Of a DNA stretch of 19,507 nucleotides, positions 13,089 to 19,186 are shown one piece after another. Numbering within the stretch: position 1 is the first letter of the stretch; each line of letters starts with the position of its first letter. The stretch is from an uncultured Mycoplasmatota bacterium (GTDB lineage: Bacteria > Bacillota_I > Bacilli_A > RF39 > UBA660), in the NCBI GenBank assembly GCA_900544605.1, contig UQVP01000019.1, positions 1 through 19,507 on the forward strand, given 5' to 3'. The notes beneath the pieces are model-generated. The model had not been told where the DNA came from and ran no database searches. It saw nothing but the letters and a program-made list of their open reading frames with translations. The position numbers and the translations under genes were made by a program.

Positions 13089-15150
13089 TTTTTTTCACAT
13101 CCTTCACTATTTTTCCGCCTTTTATTTCCATATTTCTATCATATAAATCTAAATTATTTAAACGATGTGAAACTATTATTATCGTTTTATCACTATATTT
13201 AGAAAATAATCTTTTTAAAATCCTTCTTTCTAAATTAACATCCATTTGATTTAATCCTTCATCAATAAGAAGAATTTTAAAATCCTTTTGTAAAGCCCGT
13301 CCTAATATAATGCGTTGTTTTTCGCCTCCAGAAAAATTAAAACCATTTTCTTCAACTATATAATTTAGATTAATCTTTCTTTTATCTAAAATACTATTTA
13401 TCTCACAAAGATTAATTATTTCTTTTAATTTATCACTATTACAAACATTTAAATTATTTAATAACGTATCAGAAAATAATATTTCATTTTGACTTATATA
13501 AGTGATACTGTTAGATATAGCTTTTTTACTAAAATAATTATAATCAATATCATCGATAAAAAGATTATTGTTTTCTATTTGATAATACTTCATAAATATT
13601 TTAAAAAGGGTTGACTTACCACTTCCAGATGCCCCTGTTATTAATATTTTTTCACCATTATTTATTTCTAAATTAATATGATCAAGAATTGTTTCAATAT
13701 TATTATAAGAATAAGTTAAATTAGTAATTTTGATCTTTTTAAAATTAAAATTATTAACTATTCCTTCATCCTTATACTCAATAAACATTCCAACTACTCT
13801 TTTTAAAGAATTACAGGCTTCTTTAAAATTCACATCTAAATTAAAAATATTTTTAACTGCTTCAATAAAATAATTAGATAATGAATAAAACAACATTAAA
13901 TAACCTAAAGTAAATTTGTCATCATATATTTGATAAGCTGAATAGTAAATAATCAGGATGATACCAACACCAAATATTAAATCACTTAATATTTGTTTTG
14001 CATTATTTAAATTTTCAAACTTAAAATATTCTTCTAGATATTTATAAAAACGTAAAGCAAATTTACTTTTAATAAACTTTTTAATATTTAAATTTTTTAC
14101 TGTTTCAAAACCACTTATTGATTCTACTATTAACGAAGTATAATTTTCTTTTCTATGTTGTAAATTTTTAACTGACCTATTTATAATAGGATTAAAGAAA
14201 ATAGTAATAACTAAATAAATAGTAGTGATTAAAATAAGCATTACACTTAATTTAATATTAATAGTAAATAAAATGATAATTGAAACTAATAAAAGCGGTA
14301 AATCAGTAAATAAACTAATCAGTATTTTAACAATTGTATCTTTAATTAATACTAAATCACCAAAACGTGAAACTATTTCTCCTGTTGTTCGATTACGATA
14401 ATATTGATAAGGAAGGTCAATGATTTTATCATAAACATTGCAAGACATATTCATATCAAGCCTTTGATTTAAAAAGATAACAAGTTTGTTTCTAAAGTAA
14501 CTATTTAAAATCTTAATAAGTTCAAGTGTTAGAAAAATAAGAAAAATAAATAAAATATAATTAGGAGATGTATTAATACTATCAATTATTATCTTAAAAT
14601 ATAAAGAAGATAAACACGAAAATATTATAACTATGATAGACAGTAAAAATATAAAAACAAGAATTTTTTTTAGAGGTTTGATAAATTCTATACAGAAATT
14701 AAAAATTGAAATATTGTTTTCCATCGGGATTGTTTTTGTGGGATACAAATTTATAACTATTCCATCCCACATTTTTAAAAACTCTTCAAATGTTATCTTC
14801 TTTACTTTAGAAGCTGGATCACCGATAATTAAGTATTTTTTCTTTTTATTTACTTTATAAATAACTACATAATGACCATAATTATTTATTGTAACATGGG
14901 CAATTAAAGGTAAAAATATTTTTTTATTATCTAAATCATCAATACTTACCTTTAAACACTCAGCTTCAAAACCAACTTCTTTGGCACCTTCACATAAATT
15001 ATAAGCATTAACTCCTAACTTGGTTGTCTTTGTTATATCTCTTAATTTTTCTAATGGCACAAAACCATTATAGTATTTAATAATCATCAAAAGAGAGCAA
15101 CTTGCACAGTCTTTCAAATCTACTTGTTTAACAAACGGATATTTCATCAT
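13081..15150 (-). CDS. Peptidase-containing ABC transporter (C39), bacteriocin exporter
   Basis: 689 aa from the ATG at 15150, chosen because GAGGAGGG lies 6 bases upstream; a GTG inside that site is rejected. It cleaves double-glycine leaders and exports the peptides. Domains in order: C39 peptidase (about 1-135) with oxyanion Gln9, catalytic Cys15 in VKQVDLKDCASC, His93 (NNYGHYVV) and Asp111 (IGDPA); a membrane domain with about six helices (160-430); and an ATPase domain with Walker A GASGSGKST (506-514), Q-loop YISQNE, signature FSGGEKQR (606-613, a variant of LSGGQ), Walker B ILLIDE (626-631) and switch His662 (VSHR). All catalytic residues are intact. It is first in an operon with the accessory protein, two leader peptides and the candidate immunity gene. 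No clear promoter is seen in front. Confidence 0.95.
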   Translation of the reverse strand: MMKYPFVKQVDLKDCASCSLLMIIKYYNGFVPLEKLRDITKTTKLGVNAYNLCEGAKEVGFEAECLKVSIDDLDNKKIFLPLIAHVTINNYGHYVVIYKVNKKKKYLIIGDPASKVKKITFEEFLKMWDGIVINLYPTKTIPMENNISIFNFCIEFIKPLKKILVFIFLLSIIVIIFSCLSSLYFKIIIDSINTSPNYILFIFLIFLTLELIKILNSYFRNKLVIFLNQRLDMNMSCNVYDKIIDLPYQYYRNRTTGEIVSRFGDLVLIKDTIVKILISLFTDLPLLLVSIIILFTINIKLSVMLILITTIYLVITIFFNPIINRSVKNLQHRKENYTSLIVESISGFETVKNLNIKKFIKSKFALRFYKYLEEYFKFENLNNAKQILSDLIFGVGIILIIYYSAYQIYDDKFTLGYLMLFYSLSNYFIEAVKNIFNLDVNFKEACNSLKRVVGMFIEYKDEGIVNNFNFKKIKITNLTYSYNNIETILDHINLEINNGEKILITGASGSGKSTLFKIFMKYYQIENNNLFIDDIDYNYFSKKAISNSITYISQNEILFSDTLLNNLNVCNSDKLKEIINLCEINSILDKRKINLNYIVEENGFNFSGGEKQRIILGRALQKDFKILLIDEGLNQMDVNLERRILKRLFSKYSDKTIIIVSHRLNNLDLYDRNMEIKGGKIVKDVKKSE

Positions 15151-15206
15151 TTTTTCCCTCCTCACTTATAACATTCCACATATTTTTTTCATATCCTTTT
15201 TTTTAC

Positions 15207-15238
15207 AAAAAAAAATTACTATTTTTTGAAAATAGTAA
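15207..15238 (-). terminator. Terminator of the ylbD-ylbE-rsmD operon
   Basis: A 10-bp stem (15216-15225 with 15229-15238), 3-base loop and nine T on the minus strand. The rsmD TAG (15219-15221) is in the stem. It separates housekeeping genes from the bacteriocin operon. Confidence 0.8.
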
Positions 15239-15746
15239 CATTTTTACTTCCATATCTCTTCTCTTTTAAAATTTGTAAATCACAATTAACAGTTCCCTCT
15301 TCATATTCACAAACAATAATTCCCCCATCATTTAATAAATTATTTTTAATTATTAAATCAATAGCATTATTCATCATATTTAAATGATATGGAGGATCTA
15401 AAAATATAATATCAAACTTCATATCAAATGTTTTTAAAGCTTCAACATAATCTTTTTTTATCAAAAAATAATCTTCTTCTACTTTTAAGCTAGTAAGATT
15501 CTTTTTTAAAGCATCAATAACTATTTTGTTATTATCAACAAAGTAACAAGATTGTGCTCCCTCACTTAAAGCCTCAATCCCAAGTCCTCCAGATCCTGCA
15601 AATAAATCTAAGCAGATACTACCTTTAACATAGTTTTGAATAGATGCAAATAAAGATTCTTTTACTCTATCCATTGTAGGTCTTGTACCCTCTATATTAT
15701 AACCTTTAATTTCTCTACCTTTATATTTACCACTAATAATTCGCAT
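15219..15746 (-). CDS. rsmD: 16S rRNA (guanine966-N2)-methyltransferase
   Basis: 175 aa, typical length. It methylates G966 (E. coli numbering) of 16S rRNA with S-adenosylmethionine during 30S assembly. The N-terminus MRIISGKYKGREI and the TRPTMDRVKESLF segment (21-33) are family hallmarks; the SAM site is DLFAGSGGLGIEALSEGA (47-64), and the catalytic motif is LDPPYH (116-121) of the N2-guanine methylases. The ATG is preceded by GGTGG. It is the last gene of ylbD-ylbE-rsmD, the same order as ylbD-ylbE...ylbH in Bacillus, and the ylbF and ylbG genes found there are missing. Confidence 0.95.
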   Translation of the reverse strand: MRIISGKYKGREIKGYNIEGTRPTMDRVKESLFASIQNYVKGSICLDLFAGSGGLGIEALSEGAQSCYFVDNNKIVIDALKKNLTSLKVEEDYFLIKKDYVEALKTFDMKFDIIFLDPPYHLNMMNNAIDLIIKNNLLNDGGIIVCEYEEGTVNCDLQILKEKRYGSKNVTIFKK

Positions 15747-15773
15747 ATTACCACCAACAACATTTTACCACAT

Positions 15774-15995
15774 CTATTTTAAAGTTGAAAGAACTGTTTG
15801 TAACATATCAATAGTACTTATAACCCTTTCAAATTTATCACTTGGTCTTAACCTATAATCTTCTTTCATTTTTTCTTCAAATAAAGAAAAGGCATTAGGA
15901 TTACGATTTAATATTTTATACCATTCAGAGTGTTCATGTAAATATTTAACATAATTGGGATTATTTTTAATCATAAATTGTAGTTTTAAAATCAT
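15774..15995 (-). CDS. ylbE: YlbE-like protein
   Basis: 73 aa. The pattern IKNNPNYVKYLHEHSEWYKILNRNPNA matches the YlbE family (R/K-x-x-P-x-W-Y-R-x-L-x-R-x-P), and the end contains a hydrophobic helix with MLQTVL. It is cytoplasmic; function in Bacillus is unknown. The ATG overlaps the ylbD stop as TAATG, so it is coupled. A Met at residue 8 would also give a start, but the coupling favours the first. The gene order next to rsmD supports the call. Confidence 0.8.
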   Translation of the reverse strand: MILKLQFMIKNNPNYVKYLHEHSEWYKILNRNPNAFSLFEEKMKEDYRLRPSDKFERVISTIDMLQTVLSTLK

Positions 15996-16360
15996 TAGTC
16001 ATCAAAATGTTTGTAAAGAGGTCTTGGTTTATATTCCTCTTTTTTGGTATCAGTAGAGTCTTTACTAGTTAAATCTTGAACCATCCCAATCACTCTTTGT
16101 AAATTACCTATTCCAGTTTGAACACTATCTAAATTTATTCCTTTTACCCAGTTCATAACATCATTAAATGAAAAAGCACTTGCACTTGCGGCAGCAGTAG
16201 CAACCCCTACTTTTAAGTAATCATTCCATACATTATCATCTTTACCATACATATCATACATTTCATAAAACTTCTGCCATGTCATCTCCCCACTTTTTAC
16301 ATATTTTAAAAGCCTTGGATTTTCTTTAACAAAAGCTTTAAATTCCTCTTTTTTATCCAT
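15995..16360 (-). CDS. ylbD: YlbD-like protein
   Basis: 121 aa from the ATG at 16360, which has AGGTGG 6 bases upstream; a GTG three codons earlier lies in that site. The N-terminus MDKKEEFKAFVKENPRLLKYV and TWQKFYEMYDMYGKDDNVW match YlbD of Bacillus, which was described as a spore-coat protein, although this organism need not sporulate. The rest is Ala/Ser-rich (AAASASAFSF), then MNWVKGINLDSVQTGIGNLQR and a C-terminal RPLYKHFDD. It begins the ylbD-ylbE-rsmD unit; only a weak promoter (TTGTTA-17-CATAAA) can be proposed upstream. Confidence 0.8.
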   Translation of the reverse strand: MDKKEEFKAFVKENPRLLKYVKSGEMTWQKFYEMYDMYGKDDNVWNDYLKVGVATAAASASAFSFNDVMNWVKGINLDSVQTGIGNLQRVIGMVQDLTSKDSTDTKKEEYKPRPLYKHFDD

Positions 16361-16404
16361 GATAACCACCTAATATAGTTTATGCAGAAAAAGATTTTTG
16401 TTAA

Positions 16405-16429
16405 CAAAAAAAGAGATTAAATAATCTCT
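16405..16429 (-). terminator. Terminator of mtaB
   Basis: The 7-bp stem AGAGATT/AATCTCT with a 4-base loop is followed by seven T. The TAA stop (16417-16419) falls in the stem and loop. Confidence 0.75.
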
Positions 16430-17700
16430 CCAATTGAATAAGGATAGTTAGTACTTTCTATCTTTACCATTACACTTTGATGTAATAGTTCTTTACATCC
16501 TTTAGTTTTGATATATAAATAGTTACCAGTGTGGCCAAATAAATATCCATCACGTTCTACTTCTGGAATAAATTCTAATTCCTGACCAATAAACTTATCC
16601 ATATACTCTATTTCTAACTCTTTACTAAGTTCAATTAAAGTTTTAACTCTTCTTTTTTTAGTTACTTCATCTACTTGCCCATCCATAAATGTCGACTTAG
16701 TTCCTTCACGTGGAGAATATGGAAAAACATGTATCTTACTAAATCTTATTTTTTTTACTGTTTCTAGTGTTTCATTAAATAATTCTTCTGTTTCTCCAGG
16801 GAAGCCTACAATAATATCTGTAGTTATAGAAATTAATGGTCTAATCTTTCTTATCTCTTCAATCTTATCAATAAAATATTTTTTATCATACTTACGATTC
16901 ATTAATTTTAATATTTTATCTGAACCAGATTGTAGAGGTATATGCATATGATCAACTAATACTTTATTATTTTTTAATATATCTAAAAATTCATCATCCA
17001 ACTCTGTAATTTCTATTGAAGATATTCTAAGTCTCTTTAACTCTTTTATTTTTAAAATATCTTTTAATAAATCAGAAAATGAATAGTCTTCAAATTCTGA
17101 ACCATAATGTCCAGTATGAATTCCTGTTAGTACTACTTCTTCATGACCACCAGCAACTAAAGTTTTTATTTCTTCTAAAACATCTTCTGGCTTTTTACTG
17201 CGAACATTTCCCCTTGTATAAGGAATTATACAATAAGAACAAAAGTTATTGCATCCATCTTGTATTTTAACAAAGGCACGGGTTTTATCAAAATTATTTA
17301 ATTTCATCGTTTCGAATGGAACATCAGTTAAATCATATATATCAACTACTTGTTTCTTCTCTTTTTCATACTTTTCAATATATTCTGCTATTTTACTTTT
17401 ATTTTTATTTCCTAGTACTACACTAACACCTTCCATACCTACTAAATCTTTAGAACGATGTTGACTCATACAACCACATACAATAATTAAAGCATCAGGA
17501 TTAGCTCTATGTGCCTGTCTAATTGTTTTTAATGACTTATTATCTGCTGTATTTGTTACAGTACACGTATTTATAATATAAACATCAGCATCCTCCAAAT
17601 TAGATACTTCTTTATATCCTTTATCTTTCAATAAATCACTTATAACATTACTCTCATATGTATTTACCTTACATCCTAATGTATATATATAAAATTTCAT
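16417..17700 (-). CDS. mtaB: tRNA t6A37 methylthiotransferase MtaB
   Basis: 427 aa. This radical-SAM enzyme adds a methylthio group to N6-threonylcarbamoyl-adenosine at position 37 of ANN-decoding tRNAs, making ms2t6A. The N-terminal domain carries the auxiliary iron-sulfur cysteines: Cys10 (TLGCKVNTYES), Cys46 (NTCTVTN) and Cys77 (CGCMSQ). The radical SAM cluster is CNNFCSYC with Cys150, 154 and 157, followed by IIPYTRG. KVNTYES at the start separates MtaB (YqeV) from MiaB, and its neighbour rsmE is the same as in Bacillus. A C-terminal TRAM-like domain runs from about 360. The ATG has AAGGAAGTGG upstream. A terminator-like hairpin lies between it and the preceding gene, so its expression may be partly attenuated. 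Confidence 0.95.
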   Translation of the reverse strand: MKFYIYTLGCKVNTYESNVISDLLKDKGYKEVSNLEDADVYIINTCTVTNTADNKSLKTIRQAHRANPDALIIVCGCMSQHRSKDLVGMEGVSVVLGNKNKSKIAEYIEKYEKEKKQVVDIYDLTDVPFETMKLNNFDKTRAFVKIQDGCNNFCSYCIIPYTRGNVRSKKPEDVLEEIKTLVAGGHEEVVLTGIHTGHYGSEFEDYSFSDLLKDILKIKELKRLRISSIEITELDDEFLDILKNNKVLVDHMHIPLQSGSDKILKLMNRKYDKKYFIDKIEEIRKIRPLISITTDIIVGFPGETEELFNETLETVKKIRFSKIHVFPYSPREGTKSTFMDGQVDEVTKKRRVKTLIELSKELEIEYMDKFIGQELEFIPEVERDGYLFGHTGNYLYIKTKGCKELLHQSVMVKIESTNYPYSIGEII

Positions 17701-17715
17701 CTTACCACTTCCTTT

Positions 17716-17738
17716 AAAAAAATAAGCCTAAGCTTATT
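17716..17738 (-). terminator. Hairpin between the 226-aa gene and mtaB
   Basis: The 7-bp stem AATAAGC/GCTTATT with a 4-base loop is followed by TTTTT, including the stop codon of the 226-aa gene. No promoter is visible before mtaB, so it probably lets part of transcription through. Confidence 0.6.
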
Positions 17739-18414
17739 CTAAGTTATTTCTAAATTCTTTTAATGCTTTTAAAAATTCATCATTATCATCATTTTTAATA
17801 GCATCAAAAACAATTGTTTTTTCTAAATCATCTTCATGATTAATAGGTTCTTGTTTCTCTCTAAAAGCTGGTATTTTAGGATATTTTACATCATTGTTAA
17901 CTCTACCATATATCGGAGAAATAAATTCACTATTTTGAAACTTTGATGGCTTGCGAGTTTCTTTTTCTTCCATAGTTTCTACTACGGGAGTACTTACACT
18001 TTTCTCAATAACTTCTTCTGGCATAATTTGAACCTTAGCTTCTTCATCTTCTACAACTACAGGTTTTTCTTCACTAGGAATCTCCACTTTAGTAACATCA
18101 TCAACATCTTTTTTTACAGCTTTTAATAATTCTTGATAACTAATAATAGCTTTTTCTTCTTGTTCTTCTTCAAAAGATTTTACTTCATCAACTTTAGTTT
18201 TATTTACATCCTCTTGCATCTTATCCAAAACAGCCTCTAAATCAACTGACTCAATATCCTTTTTTGATGCATCTTCTATTTTAACTCTTTCAATTCTTTT
18301 TCTTTTATTTTTAACAAGTAAAAATATAACAAAGAAAATAACTAAAACATATGCTAATGCGACTGCAACATAATAAAAAGTTGAATTATTAATAATATTC
18401 ATTAATGAATTCAT
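17734..18414 (-). CDS. Single-pass membrane protein with long acidic tail, unknown
   Basis: 226 aa. The ATG at 18414 is chosen because GGAG lies 7 bases upstream, overlapping the rsmE stop; an ATG seven codons earlier would overlap rsmE by 17 bases without such a site. A membrane span at about residues 13-34 is followed by a basic stop-transfer patch (KNKRKRIERVK), so the remaining ~180 residues should be cytoplasmic. They are very rich in Glu, Asp, Lys and Val, probably mostly disordered or extended, with short conserved-looking motifs FISPIYGRV (~165) and a helical C-terminus EFLKALKEFRNNLE. Architecture resembles membrane-anchored scaffold or cell-division adaptors of Bacillota, but no family is recognised. 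It sits between rsmE and mtaB. Confidence 0.7.
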   Translation of the reverse strand: MNSLMNIINNSTFYYVAVALAYVLVIFFVIFLLVKNKRKRIERVKIEDASKKDIESVDLEAVLDKMQEDVNKTKVDEVKSFEEEQEEKAIISYQELLKAVKKDVDDVTKVEIPSEEKPVVVEDEEAKVQIMPEEVIEKSVSTPVVETMEEKETRKPSKFQNSEFISPIYGRVNNDVKYPKIPAFREKQEPINHEDDLEKTIVFDAIKNDDNDEFLKALKEFRNNLE

Positions 18415-18418
18415 AATA

Positions 18419-19132
18419 TCACTCCATATTTTCATAATTTAATACACTTAGTATATAAAGAGGTACTGTCTCTACTCTCATAATATTTTTCCCTAAACTA
18501 ATACTTTTAAACCCAATATTATTTAAGTACTCTTCTTCTTTTGGAGATATTCCTCCTTCAGGTCCAATTACTATATTAATTTTATCATAACTTTTATGTG
18601 ATTGCAAAAACATTTTAATAGTATTTTCTTTTTCTTTAGTACTACAAACTAATTTTAAGCCAGTTTCATTTTCTAATTCACTCATCTTTTTTACTTCTGT
18701 TATTATAGGTATATTAACACGCATAGATTGTTCACTAGCTTCTTTTACGATTCTCATCCATCTTTCAAGTTTTTTATCTTCTTTTTCTTTATTTAACTTG
18801 ATAATACTACGTTCCATTTCGACTGGAATAATTTTATTTACCCCAAGTTCTGTTGCTTTTTGCAAAATCAAATCCATTTTAGGTTCTTTTAAAAGAGGAA
18901 TTATCAATACTTTTTCGATTATTTTCTCATCAATTTTTTCATAACATTTAACCACATTTACTTCAAGATTTCCATTTACAAAATCTATACAGCACAAATA
19001 TACTTTTTCATCACACACAATCTCAATATTATCGCCACTTTTCATACGCATAACACGAGTTATATGATAAACATCATCATTTCTAAGCTCAAATTTATTA
19101 TCTTTTAATTTATCACTAAAATATCTCTGCAT
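18419..19132 (-). CDS. rsmE: 16S rRNA (uracil1498-N3)-methyltransferase
   Basis: 237 aa from ATG at 19132; the two GTG codons just upstream are not needed because family members begin MQRYF. It methylates U1498 of 16S rRNA in the 30S subunit with S-adenosylmethionine. The N-terminal PUA-like part has HITRVMRMKSGD; the SPOUT domain has LLKEPKMDLILQKATELGV, PVEMERSI, the cofactor-knot motif VIGPEGGISPKEEE and the final LGKNIMRVETVPLY. It begins a unit with the 226-aa protein and mtaB, as rsmE-mtaB in Bacillus; the usual upstream prmA is absent here, replaced by the terminal repeat-type gene at the window edge. Confidence 0.96.
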   Translation of the reverse strand: MQRYFSDKLKDNKFELRNDDVYHITRVMRMKSGDNIEIVCDEKVYLCCIDFVNGNLEVNVVKCYEKIDEKIIEKVLIIPLLKEPKMDLILQKATELGVNKIIPVEMERSIIKLNKEKEDKKLERWMRIVKEASEQSMRVNIPIITEVKKMSELENETGLKLVCSTKEKENTIKMFLQSHKSYDKINIVIGPEGGISPKEEEYLNNIGFKSISLGKNIMRVETVPLYILSVLNYENME

Positions 19133-19148
19133 TCTTCTCACCACATCT

Positions 19149-19157
19149 ATTTTACCA
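19149..19157 (-). promoter_or_regulatory. Extended -10 promoter of rsmE
   Basis: TGG-TAAAAT on the minus strand; the -35 position falls in the T run of the upstream terminator. Confidence 0.45.
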
Positions 19158-19161
19158 CAAC

Positions 19162-19186
19162 AAAAAACAATCGCAAAGGATTGTTT
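19162..19186 (-). terminator. Terminator of the gene at the right edge
   Basis: The 7-8 bp stem AACAATC/GATTGTT with a 6-base loop is followed by TTTT. It begins one base from the stop codon at 19185-19187. Confidence 0.75.

Noticed and set aside
14633..14860. A 75-codon plus-strand open frame inside the C39 transporter
   Set aside because: Antisense shadow of a coding region with intact peptidase motifs on the other strand.
15151..15206. TGT-TATAAG as promoter of the bacteriocin operon
   Set aside because: Transcription would begin inside the ribosome binding site of the exporter gene; no other convincing promoter was seen, so none is annotated.
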